64,000 bases of DNA from Arenibacter aquaticus (lineage in GTDB: Bacteria; Bacteroidota; Bacteroidia; Flavobacteriales; Flavobacteriaceae): assembly GCF_003957295.1 (NCBI RefSeq), contig NZ_RQPJ01000001.1, forward strand, positions 434,001 through 498,000. Reading direction: 5' to 3'. The notes beneath the pieces were generated by a model. The model saw only the letters and a program-made list of their open reading frames with translations. It was not told the origin of the DNA and did no database searches. The translations under genes were made by a program, and so were the position numbers. Shown piece by piece: positions 23,859-32,463 of this stretch; the first letter of the stretch is position 1, and each line of letters begins with the position of its first letter.

Positions 23859-23988
23859 TATATGGATTATCAACTAGTTAAGTTATGCCCGACTCAAAAA
23901 AATTAACTGACAAGGACTTATTTATCAATATAAAATAGCATTACAGACAAGTTTATTTTTAAGAAAGCCCCTAAGGTAGAATACAACT

Positions 23989-24303
23989 ATGAGCAAAACC
24001 AATTGCCCCCTACACCACACCATGAACCTCATTGGCACCAAATGGAAACCTTTGGTCCTATTTCATTTATTGGAGCGTCCACTACGCTCGGGCATATTAC
24101 AAAAGAAAATTCCGGAAATATCCAATAAGATGTTTACCCAAACCGTCAGGGAATTGGAAAAAGACCAACTCCTTGCCCGGAAAGTCTTCCCGGTGGTTCC
24201 CCCCAAGGTAGAATACAGCCTTACCGTAAAGGGCAAATCCTTGGAGCCTATTCTAAGGGGTATGGATGAATGGGGAGCGAAGTATCAGGTCAGTGAACAG
24301 TAA
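23989..24303 (+). CDS. HxlR-family winged-helix regulator
   Basis: 104 residues. CPLHHTMNLIGTKWKPLVLFHLLERPLRSGILQKKIPEISNKMFTQTVRELEKDQLL is the HxlR helix-turn-helix with the typical Cys near the N-terminus (Cys6). VPPKVEYSLTVKGKSLEPIL is the wing and dimer helix. Many members sense electrophiles or oxidation through that Cys. It stands divergent from the VOC gene across a 218-bp spacer carrying direct repeats. Convergent with the hydrolase gene. Confidence 0.92.
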   Translation: MSKTNCPLHHTMNLIGTKWKPLVLFHLLERPLRSGILQKKIPEISNKMFTQTVRELEKDQLLARKVFPVVPPKVEYSLTVKGKSLEPILRGMDEWGAKYQVSEQ

Positions 24304-24400
24304 ACAGTTATAAGTAAACAGTTGTTAGTGAGGTGTAAGCAGTGTAAGCCTGTCTAGCTCCATAGGAATGGACAGGCGTAGCGGTATACTCCATAAACCC

Positions 24401-25273
24401 TTACTGAGGCTTTATAGTAGGTGCTCCCTTTAAGTACCCCAATTCTTTTAAGAACAGGTCAGTGTTGTACATGCAGAGGTTAAAATATTTGTCTCCGTTG
24501 CCCTTTCTAAAAAAACTACCGTTAAAAAAGCCATGGCCTACGTTTTCCACGGCTACCAGCTTGCACTGATTGCCGGCCTTTTTCATTAGACTTGTAAAAC
24601 GTTCGGCATTTTCAAAGGGCACAGTGGTATCTTCTCTCCCATGAAAGTTAAGCATGGGGGGCAGTTGCTCCCTTACCAAATGGGCAGGGGATATTTCGGT
24701 CTCACGCCCCTTTACCTTTGCCGCTCCATACCCCTTTTCCGTGGTATCAAAAACAGGATTGTAGCCTACCACTGCATTGGGAACCGAACTTATTGCCAGG
24801 TTTTCATTAGGGTTCTCATGCCCTTCCACCAATGCCGTACAAAGGGCCACATGGCCGCCAGCAGATCCTCCGCTGGCTACAATTTTATTGGGGTCCACAT
24901 GTAGCGATTTGGCATGTTGCCGTACCCAACGAATGGCCGACTTCCCATCTTCCACACAGTCAAAGGGCGTAGTACCATGCACAGTTTTAATGCGATATTC
25001 CGCGCTTATGGCCAAAATACCTCTGGAAGCCAAGTATTCGCTTTGTTGATAAAACTGTTGAGGACGTCCCCCATTCCAGCCCCCGCCAAAGAAAAAGACT
25101 ATGGCAGCCGTAGGCTCAACAGATTTCATGGGCTTGAACACATGTAGGTAAAGGCTGTCGCCATTGACTACCTTATAAAGTAGTTTTTCATCCGGTTCAG
25201 GGGTATTGGCCCTGCTGTTAAAGGATAGGGCCAGCAATGAAATGAACAGTAGAAAGACCTTTTGAATTCGCAT
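24401..25273 (-). CDS. secreted alpha/beta hydrolase (esterase/lipase-like)
   Basis: 290 residues with signal peptide MRIQKVFLLFISLLALSFNSRA. The oxyanion motif is FFFGGGWNGG (HGG-like), the nucleophile elbow is GGSAGGH, the acid lies in HGREDTTVPFENA and the His in VENVGHGFF. This is the full catalytic triad of the BD-FAE/acetyl-esterase type of alpha/beta hydrolases. Substrate unknown; such enzymes often deacetylate plant or algal glycans, though no glycan genes are adjacent. Downstream spacer 24304-24400 has an imperfect CCTGTC...GACAGG stem. Confidence 0.9.
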   Translation of the reverse strand: MRIQKVFLLFISLLALSFNSRANTPEPDEKLLYKVVNGDSLYLHVFKPMKSVEPTAAIVFFFGGGWNGGRPQQFYQQSEYLASRGILAISAEYRIKTVHGTTPFDCVEDGKSAIRWVRQHAKSLHVDPNKIVASGGSAGGHVALCTALVEGHENPNENLAISSVPNAVVGYNPVFDTTEKGYGAAKVKGRETEISPAHLVREQLPPMLNFHGREDTTVPFENAERFTSLMKKAGNQCKLVAVENVGHGFFNGSFFRKGNGDKYFNLCMYNTDLFLKELGYLKGAPTIKPQ

Positions 25274-25783
25274 TATTTCTGTTTTAAATTATATTATAAA
25301 TTATGTGCCTATTATCTTGAAACCAACACCCAACGCCACTTCCTTGTTGGTGCTAACCATCCGTGCATTTAACCGCATTTTCCGCCAAGGCAAAGCCCCT
25401 AAACAAACGAATAGGGACCAAAAATAACAATTTACAGCTAGTAAGGTTGCAATTATATCTTAAATATGGGGAGCATATAGCCTACTGGCACAACCACCTC
25501 TCACTTTTCCATAAACTAAATTTATATTAGAGCGCAAGAAGTTGAAGCCCTAGCACAAAAAGAAACATTATATATTGAGGCCGGTCCGCCTTGGCAGATC
25601 CTGATCCCTAAAAGAATATCTTCCAAAAAAAGCTTTGTACTGTTGCTACTGTGCTCCTAAGTAATATAGAATTCTTAATATTGCGCACTGTAACAAGTGG
25701 GGTACAATCCCGATTTTAAACAATCTGCAACCATATAGCTGCGTTATAAGCTATAACTTGGCCCAAAAAAAGAAAAGAGTAAA
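25274..25783. other. 510-bp gene-free spacer
   Basis: Between the divergent hydrolase and DUF2490 genes. I see no credible ORF, RNA gene, strong hairpin or consensus promoter in it. Confidence 0.5.
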
Positions 25784-26467
25784 ATGAAAAATTATTGGCA
25801 CTGCATCCTTATCCTTGCCACAGTCATTGGAAGTCTATCTATAAGCTATGCCCAAGAGGAGTTTACCACCTTTACCGAGCCCTTCATAAGTCTAAAATAC
25901 AATGCAACAAGGAACTACACCGCTCAATTTCAGTTTGGCAACCGCAACTACTTGTATCAGAACAACAACTATGACTATAAGGTGCAGCTCTTGGATCTGA
26001 CCCATATTTCGGCTTTAAAAGTTGGGACTGCCTCAAAGCTGGGGATGGGCGCCCGCTATAGGCTTGGGGATCCATTTAATAATAATGCGGAAAACGAGAT
26101 AAGGTTAATACAACTATACAAGTGGCGTTTTGCAAAAGCCTCTTCCCTTCAGCACCAAATACAATTGGAAGAGCGATTTCTAGCCGATATTACCAAATTT
26201 AGAATGCGATACGCCCTACAGTTTACGCTGCCTTTTCAGAACCAATCCGTATCCAGGCCAGATTATTTAAAAATATACACCGAACCCTTATGGCAGTTAT
26301 CCCCGGAGCACAAACCGGACTTGGAACAGCGATTGGGCAGTGGGCTGGGGTGGACTATAATGCCCGATGCAACCCTAGATATGGGGCTGCAATATAGACT
26401 TAAGAACTACCTTAACAATACAGGGCACCAACTATTTGCTATTTTAGGGTTTACGGTCTTGATATAG
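25784..26467 (+). CDS. DUF2490-type outer-membrane beta-barrel protein
   Basis: 227 residues with signal peptide MKNYWHCILILATVIGSLSISYA. Alternating polar/hydrophobic strands such as YTAQFQFGNRNYLY, KLGMGARYRLGD, NEIRLIQLYKWRFA, RMRYALQFTLPF and ATLDMGLQYRLKNYL suggest a 10-12 strand barrel ending in LFAILGFTVLI. This layout matches DUF2490 proteins. Function unknown. It is convergent with the response-regulator gene. Confidence 0.75.
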   Translation: MKNYWHCILILATVIGSLSISYAQEEFTTFTEPFISLKYNATRNYTAQFQFGNRNYLYQNNNYDYKVQLLDLTHISALKVGTASKLGMGARYRLGDPFNNNAENEIRLIQLYKWRFAKASSLQHQIQLEERFLADITKFRMRYALQFTLPFQNQSVSRPDYLKIYTEPLWQLSPEHKPDLEQRLGSGLGWTIMPDATLDMGLQYRLKNYLNNTGHQLFAILGFTVLI

Positions 26468-26539
26468 GACCAAAACACCTAGGAACAAATACCCTCAAAG
26501 AGAATAGGGCTTCCCTTCAGGCCAATGGCGCTATAAGGA

Positions 26540-26965
26540 CTATAACTCGTTCTCATACCATTCCGCAGTGGGAAACTCCTGTATTAGGTCTTTAAGGCCA
26601 TCCCTGGACAAGGGCTTCACCAAATAGCCGGACAGGGTGCTTATTTCCTTGGCACGCTCTACATCTTGCTGACTGTTTGAAGAAGTAAGGAGGTAAATAT
26701 TGATTTCCTTCTTTAAATCACTTTTCAAGGATTTGTATTCATTTAGAAACTCCCAGCCATCCATAAAGGGCATGTTCAAATCCAAAAGAATAATATCCGG
26801 AAGCTTATTTGCTGCGTCCAGATTCTCCTTTAGGCATTCAATCCCTTTCTCCCCATCTGTAAAAAACTGAATTTTTATTTCCGGATTAATTTCTTGGATG
26901 GTATTCTTCATGATAAATTGAAAAATCTCATCGTCGTCGATTAAGAAAAAATGTAACTCATTCAT
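26540..26965 (-). CDS. single-domain response regulator (CheY-like)
   Basis: Receiver domain only. The acidic pocket LIDDDE lies near the N-terminus; the phospho-acceptor Asp is in ILLDLNMPFMDGWE (residue 62 from this start), the Thr/Ser switch in YLLTSSNS and the Lys in YLVKPLS. There is no output domain, so it must act by protein contact. The start is the ATG at 26965; an upstream TTG at 26974 adds three residues. The gene overlaps the kinase's 3' end by 8 nt, so the two are coupled. Confidence 0.93.
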   Translation of the reverse strand: MNELHFFLIDDDEIFQFIMKNTIQEINPEIKIQFFTDGEKGIECLKENLDAANKLPDIILLDLNMPFMDGWEFLNEYKSLKSDLKKEINIYLLTSSNSQQDVERAKEISTLSGYLVKPLSRDGLKDLIQEFPTAEWYENEL

Positions 26966-28742
26966 AGTTGTCAAATGTTATTTTAAATGTTGTTCCTTGC
27001 CCTAATTCACTACTAACTGCAATACTGGCCCCTAAGGATTCTAGCTGGGTTTTTACCAGAAATAACCCCATGCCCTTTCCCGAAAGATTGCGATGTAATC
27101 TTTTGTATAATTTAAATATGTCTGTTCCGTGCCGCTTAAGGTCTATACCCACCCCATTATCAGTAAAAAACAGCACCTTTTGGCCATTTTCTATTTGTGT
27201 CTTAATACTTATGGAGGGCTTTTTCCCCATATCCCTATATTTTATGGCATTGGAGATAAGGTTTTGAATAACACTCTGAAGGTATATTCGGGAGAATTTT
27301 ACCTCTTGCCATCCACTATAATCGGTTTTAATATCCATGGTTTCCCCATCCAAGGTTTCCATAAACAGATTTAAGGTAGCATTGACCAGAGGTTCCAAAG
27401 CTATATTTTCTGTTTTCACCTTATCATCGTTCAGAATTCTTACGTACACAAGGAGATCGTCCACTAAAGTATTAATGGCCTGGGTAACACTCTGCAGCTT
27501 TGGGAAATAGCTTTTTGCCTCTTCGTAATCTTTGGCTTCTACAAGCATGGACACCAGGGCAGAAACACTGGTGGTGGGGGCCCTTAAATTATGGGCCACA
27601 ATATTATTGTATTCAAGGAGTTGTGTATTTCTCAGCGCTAACTTATTGTGGGTATTCTCCAAAATGTTTTTTTTCTTTTTCAGCTCCATGTTCACCTCTT
27701 CCAAGGACTCCAGGTATCTCTTTTTATAAATTTCAGCCTTCGTTTCTATAAGCGACAAATACAGCAGTGTAAAAATGCCAAGGATATTGATAAGCAATAA
27801 GATATAGATTTCCTTCTTTAGATCTACGTTCAATAACTTGGACTCTATATGGTTTAGCAATAGCCAATGATTGTTGGTCCTAATGTTGGCCAGCTGATAT
27901 TGAAAAATTGGTATTTGGGACAGTTCTTTCTTAAAATCCAATTCAGATTTAATCCACAAGTCCCCATCACGGTATAGAAAGGTTGATTCCTCCTGGTTTA
28001 GGGAATCCCATAAGGCCGGATGTTCTTCATAGAAGGTGGTGTTTTCTACATCGGGAATCAGATGTGAAAATTCTTTACTACTATCATTACTGGCCAAATA
28101 ATTACCGGCGCGGTCCAATAACATAAAAGGGTACTGATTCTCCCTTTTTAACATATCTAGGAGTTTGCTAGCACTAAAATTAATGACCACAATCCCCAAT
28201 TTTGTACCGTTGCCATCCAATATGGGAGATACCCCCCTTATCATAGGTTGATAAGGAACCTCCAACACCCCATTCTCCAAGTTAAGATTTAGAGGTGATA
28301 AATAAATCTGATTTTTGCCCAGGTCACGGGTCTCCAAATAATAATTCCTGTCCGACTTATCTTGCAATGTTGGGCTCTTTACCACCTTACCGTCCCTCTC
28401 CCTATTTAACCTAAAGACCTCCTGGCCTTCCAAATCAATTAGCCTGAACTGACTGTAGCTGTCCATCCCTATTACAAAGTCTCCTATTTCCTTTTCCAAA
28501 TGGGCATTGGATTCCGGATTAAAATCGGTTTTACTAAAATGGTATTGCTCCCAGTAGTAGAGATTGGCAATCATTGGCTTTATAAGCTCGGTGACCAATT
28601 GCTTTTTGTTGGCAAGCTCTTTCTGCTGTAAGGTGATAAGCTTATCATTGTTCCTACTATAAATCCATACCGCAGCCAAAATACTTAGGACAAGAATTGG
28701 GAGGTAATACTTGCAAAATCTTAAAAACAATTTTTTAAGCAA
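26958..28742 (-). CDS. membrane sensor histidine kinase
   Basis: 594 residues. TM helix at about 12-28, a large extracytoplasmic sensor of Cache type (about 30-305, with YLETRDLGKNQIYLSPLNL and VSPILDGNGTKLGIVVINFSA), a second TM at about 312-332, a coiled coil, then the kinase core: H-box AHNLRAPTTS with His384, N-box NLISNAIKYR, G1 DNGVGID, F-box-like DIFKLYKRLHRNL, G2 GKGMGLFLV. The HNLRAP H-box is characteristic of HWE-free, Bacteroidota-type kinases that pair with single receivers. Ligand unknown. Confidence 0.93.
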   Translation of the reverse strand: MLKKLFLRFCKYYLPILVLSILAAVWIYSRNNDKLITLQQKELANKKQLVTELIKPMIANLYYWEQYHFSKTDFNPESNAHLEKEIGDFVIGMDSYSQFRLIDLEGQEVFRLNRERDGKVVKSPTLQDKSDRNYYLETRDLGKNQIYLSPLNLNLENGVLEVPYQPMIRGVSPILDGNGTKLGIVVINFSASKLLDMLKRENQYPFMLLDRAGNYLASNDSSKEFSHLIPDVENTTFYEEHPALWDSLNQEESTFLYRDGDLWIKSELDFKKELSQIPIFQYQLANIRTNNHWLLLNHIESKLLNVDLKKEIYILLLINILGIFTLLYLSLIETKAEIYKKRYLESLEEVNMELKKKKNILENTHNKLALRNTQLLEYNNIVAHNLRAPTTSVSALVSMLVEAKDYEEAKSYFPKLQSVTQAINTLVDDLLVYVRILNDDKVKTENIALEPLVNATLNLFMETLDGETMDIKTDYSGWQEVKFSRIYLQSVIQNLISNAIKYRDMGKKPSISIKTQIENGQKVLFFTDNGVGIDLKRHGTDIFKLYKRLHRNLSGKGMGLFLVKTQLESLGASIAVSSELGQGTTFKITFDNYE

Positions 28743-29019
28743 ATTAAATGCAATTAATGGTTAAAAAATGTACTCAATAAAAGCACTGTTATGTAGGCAT
28801 AATATGCTGAGGGGGAAGTTAAAACCGGCTTCCGAATACATAAACCGGTTCCCAAATATAACTAAAATAAGATGTCGATAACTATTTTAACATCTAAAAT
28901 TTACTAAGAAAAACCCTACAAAAAATAAGTTAAATTCTCAAAAATCAGACACTTAGGCTAGTTAAGCGCTCCTTACACCTTGGAGGCTATAGCAATTACC
29001 AGCCCGATATGGCAACGGT

Positions 29020-30645
29020 CTAAAGCGAAAGCGTACTGAAAGAAATCATAATATAGACCACAATAATTACCACTATTACAGAGGCCATTATATCCCAAAA
29101 GTTATAACTGGATTTGTTTTCTTTCTTCTGATGCGCTGTTACCGTACCAAAGGTGAGTCCGGCCAATTGTTGGGCGCTAGGTGCCGGATAAAACATGCTT
29201 ACTATAACGGCAATGGCCACACAAAGTGCAAAGTAATAGGCCGCAAATACCAACCAGTTGATATCTGCCAGTGCATATAGAAAACTATCTTCGGAAAAAC
29301 TGGATTTTAAAATTTCCAAGCTCAGTTTGGAAAAGCCAATGATCAATCCGCCTACCAGGGTGGCAATGGCCCCATTGGCATTGATACGTTTATAAAAAAT
29401 TCCCAGAAGGAATACGGCGGTAATGGGCGGGGAAATATAGGCCTGTACATTCTGTAGGTATTCGTATAGTCCGTCTGATAGTCGGGTAATTACCGGTATC
29501 CACAACAGCCCTAGGCCCACCACAAAAAAGGTGGCCGTTCTTCCTGTTTTCACCAATTCCTCTTCGGGTTTATTGGGTTTCAGCTTTTTATAGATATCCA
29601 GGGTAAAAAGGGTAGAGCAGGAATTGAATACCGAGGCCAGGGAACTCATCAAGGCCGCCAATAGTCCGGCCGCTACCAGGCCACGCAGTCCCGAGGGCAA
29701 TAGATTGCTCATCAACACCGGAAAAGCTTCATCTGGACTGCTCCAATCCAACTTCCCCTGCATCTTAAGGCCCAAGGCAACCACCCCAGGTATAAGAAAA
29801 AGAAAAACGGGCATCAGTTTTAACAGGGCACCAAAGATACTGCCCCTCCTTCCCGCCTTGATACTTTTGGCAGTAAGCACCCGTTGCACAATAACCTGAT
29901 CTGTACACCAATACCAAATACCTACAATGGTACTGGTAAGGAATAAAGGCAACCAAGGATAATCGGGATCTGAATTGGGGCGCCACATATTAAAATAATC
30001 TACCCCAATGGTTTCCTTTAAGGCTCCCCAGCCCCCTACTTCTTCCAGTCCCATAAAACTCAATATCCCTGCACCCATGACCAGTACAATGGCCTGTATG
30101 GTCTCTGTATAGACCACGGCCCGCATACCTCCCAAAATGGTATATAATCCGGTTAAAGCCACCGTGGCAACTGCCCCTATCCAAAACGGGATTCCCAATA
30201 AGGCGGAAACCACCACTCCACCCGCATAAATGGTTACGGATACCTTGGTGAGGATATAGGCAATCAAAGAGACTAGGGAGAGTACCCATCTAGAGCGGGC
30301 ATCGAAACGCTTTTCCAAGAATTCCGGCATGGTAAACACCCCACTTCTTGCATAAAAAGGAAGAAAAACCCAGCCCAACATCAGCACTATCCAGGCATGC
30401 AATTCATAGATCAACAAGGGCATCTTGTCACCTGCCCCATTGCCCGCCAAGCCAACCACATGTTCAGAACCTATATTGGAAGCAAAAATGGAAGCCCCTA
30501 CCATGAACCAACCTATATTACGGCCCGCCAGAAAGTAGTCTTCCGTATTTTTTTGTTTTTGTTTTATTACCCACCAGGCCACTCCTAGCAACACCACAAA
30601 ATAAGCGGAAATAACCACCCAGTCCAATATGTCCAATCCCTTCAT
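29020..30645 (-). CDS. sodium:solute symporter (SSS/SGLT family), sugar or sugar-acid transporter
   Basis: 541 residues with about 14 membrane helices. The N-terminal DWVVISAYFVVLLGVAWW, the EDYFLAGRNIGWFMVGASIFASNIGSEHVVGLAG signature and VYTETIQAIVLVMGAGILSFMG in the middle match the SGLT branch of SSS transporters. It is the last gene of a minus-strand operon with a SMP-30 lactonase, SDR and IlvD/Edd dehydratase, so it probably brings in the sugar or sugar acid that these degrade. Confidence 0.93.
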   Translation of the reverse strand: MKGLDILDWVVISAYFVVLLGVAWWVIKQKQKNTEDYFLAGRNIGWFMVGASIFASNIGSEHVVGLAGNGAGDKMPLLIYELHAWIVLMLGWVFLPFYARSGVFTMPEFLEKRFDARSRWVLSLVSLIAYILTKVSVTIYAGGVVVSALLGIPFWIGAVATVALTGLYTILGGMRAVVYTETIQAIVLVMGAGILSFMGLEEVGGWGALKETIGVDYFNMWRPNSDPDYPWLPLFLTSTIVGIWYWCTDQVIVQRVLTAKSIKAGRRGSIFGALLKLMPVFLFLIPGVVALGLKMQGKLDWSSPDEAFPVLMSNLLPSGLRGLVAAGLLAALMSSLASVFNSCSTLFTLDIYKKLKPNKPEEELVKTGRTATFFVVGLGLLWIPVITRLSDGLYEYLQNVQAYISPPITAVFLLGIFYKRINANGAIATLVGGLIIGFSKLSLEILKSSFSEDSFLYALADINWLVFAAYYFALCVAIAVIVSMFYPAPSAQQLAGLTFGTVTAHQKKENKSSYNFWDIMASVIVVIIVVYIMISFSTLSL

Positions 30646-30743
30646 AATTTAACTAACAATTTGCTCTGTAAGGGAAGCTGCTCAACACGTTTCCATGCAC
30701 TACGCCACTTCCAATACGGTTTGGTTGTGCTAATAAGGTATTC

Positions 30744-31637
30744 TTAGTTTTCTTGTTTAAATCTGAATGCTGCTGTGCCCCTATAGCCTGTATTGCGCAA
30801 AACGAACAAGGATCCGGCCAAAGGCTGATCTGCAAGTTCCTTTTCACTGAGTCCCTTCCGGGCCGAGGTGACATAAAGGTCCTTAAAATCGGCCCCGCCA
30901 AAGGCACAGGAGGTAACTTGGGAAACCGGCATGCTGACCGACAATAATTTTTTCCCTGTTCCGGGGTCATAGCGGGCTACCTGCCATCCACCCCAATGGG
31001 CAACCCAAAGCATCCCCTCATCATCAATGGTCATCCCGTCCGGAAAGCCGTCTGCCTCGGCAATGTCAATGACCGTTCTTTTATTGCTCAAGCTCCCACT
31101 TTCATGGTCATAGTCATAACCTACCACCTTTCGGGTGGGAGAGTCTATAAAGTACATCATTTTTCTATCAAGGCTCCACGCCAAGCCATTGGAAACACAA
31201 ATATCAGATTCTTTTTTCGTCACGTTTAGGGAAGCATCCAGGGTATATAGACTGCCCGAACTACTATCCTCGGCTATGGGCATGGTACCTGCCCAAAACC
31301 TACCAGCAGGATCGCATTTCCCATCGTTGAACCTGTTCAAGGGCAAGTGCGTTTCCGGATCAATGATCATTTCCAGTTCTGCCGTTTTAGGATGAATCTT
31401 TCCAAAACCACTTTTCAAAGCAGCTATATAATCCCCTTTGTCCGTAAGGGCCATAGCTCCTATCATTTGACCCAACGATAGGGTGTTGAGCGACTTTTTT
31501 TGCGGGGACCATTCATGGATATGCCCACTCAGGATATCTACCCAACATATTAAATTCCTTGAATCGTCCCATAAAGGGCCTTCTCCCAATCTACTTTTTA
31601 ACTCACAGACAACTTCTGGATGTATCGTTTGTATCAT
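30744..31637 (-). CDS. SMP-30/gluconolactonase-family lactonase
   Basis: 297 residues. GEGPLWDDSRNLICWVDI carries the metal-binding Glu, RFNDGKCDPAGRFWAGTM the Asn/Asp cluster, ICVSNGLAWSLDRKMMYFIDS another Asn and FPDGMTIDDEGMLWVAHWGG the catalytic Asp; together a six-bladed propeller binding one divalent metal. These enzymes open aldono-lactones to the acid. It is placed between SDR and transporter genes, which fits an oxidative sugar route. Confidence 0.92.
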   Translation of the reverse strand: MIQTIHPEVVCELKSRLGEGPLWDDSRNLICWVDILSGHIHEWSPQKKSLNTLSLGQMIGAMALTDKGDYIAALKSGFGKIHPKTAELEMIIDPETHLPLNRFNDGKCDPAGRFWAGTMPIAEDSSSGSLYTLDASLNVTKKESDICVSNGLAWSLDRKMMYFIDSPTRKVVGYDYDHESGSLSNKRTVIDIAEADGFPDGMTIDDEGMLWVAHWGGWQVARYDPGTGKKLLSVSMPVSQVTSCAFGGADFKDLYVTSARKGLSEKELADQPLAGSLFVLRNTGYRGTAAFRFKQEN

Positions 31638-31683
31638 TGTTATAATTTATACCCCATGGGGCATTTTACTTCTTTTTATCAAT

Positions 31684-32448
31684 TCATTTTTTATATGGAG
31701 ACGGACTTACGGAGGTCCAGCCCCCGTCAACCACCACACTCTGCCCAGTAATATGCCTGGCATTTTCCGAAACCAAAAACAATACGGTTTTTGCTATATC
31801 ATTGACCGATGCCGGCCTGCCCATGGGCGTAATACTTTCCCAGGTCCCCAAGTAATCCTTGTCCTTTAAGGTACGCTCGGTCAAGGTAGCTCCCGGCGCA
31901 ACGGTATTTACATTTATTTTATAGGGCGATAGCTCTATCACCAGATTCTTGGCCAGCATTTCCAAGGCGGCTTTGCTCATCCCATAGGCAGCTAAATTCT
32001 CGTGTGCCTGATGCCCCGTTACCGAAGACATAAATAGAATAGATCCGCCACTTGCCTGCTCTTTCATTTGATTGGCCGCAGCTTGGGCCAAAAAAAAGCT
32101 TCCCCCTAGATTTACTTTCATCACTTCAAAAAAAGATTCTGCGGTATAGGTTAAAAAGTCACCAAAAAGGGTGATTCCTGCATTGGCCACTACCACATCC
32201 AATTTTCCAAACTTGGCAACTGCCGTATCTACCATCTGTTGTATTACCGCCATCTCGCTGGAATCCCCGGAAACACCGGTACATTCACCGTTTTCATCCA
32301 TCATTCCCTCTACGGCTTCGCAAACCAAGCTGGCATCCAGGTCATTTAATACCACCTTGGCTCCCTGCTGAACCAATTGCTTACAAATTTCCAGGCCAAT
32401 ACCTTGTCCCGCACCCGTAACAATAGCCACTTTGTCTTTATAATCCAT
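31684..32448 (-). CDS. SDR-family NAD(P)-dependent dehydrogenase
   Basis: 254 residues. TGAGQGIGLEI is the cofactor-binding Gly motif, NAGITLFGD the structural motif, and SSVTGHQAHENLAAYGMSKAA gives Ser and the YxxxK catalytic residues. The C-terminal FLVSENARHITGQSVVVDGGWT is typical of classical SDRs. In this operon it could oxidise the aldose to a lactone, or act later on a 2-keto-3-deoxy acid as in L-fucose/L-rhamnose pathways. 15 bp downstream of the dehydratase. Confidence 0.93.
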   Translation of the reverse strand: MDYKDKVAIVTGAGQGIGLEICKQLVQQGAKVVLNDLDASLVCEAVEGMMDENGECTGVSGDSSEMAVIQQMVDTAVAKFGKLDVVVANAGITLFGDFLTYTAESFFEVMKVNLGGSFFLAQAAANQMKEQASGGSILFMSSVTGHQAHENLAAYGMSKAALEMLAKNLVIELSPYKINVNTVAPGATLTERTLKDKDYLGTWESITPMGRPASVNDIAKTVLFLVSENARHITGQSVVVDGGWTSVSPSPYKK

Positions 32449-32463
32449 GATTCTCTGCTAATA

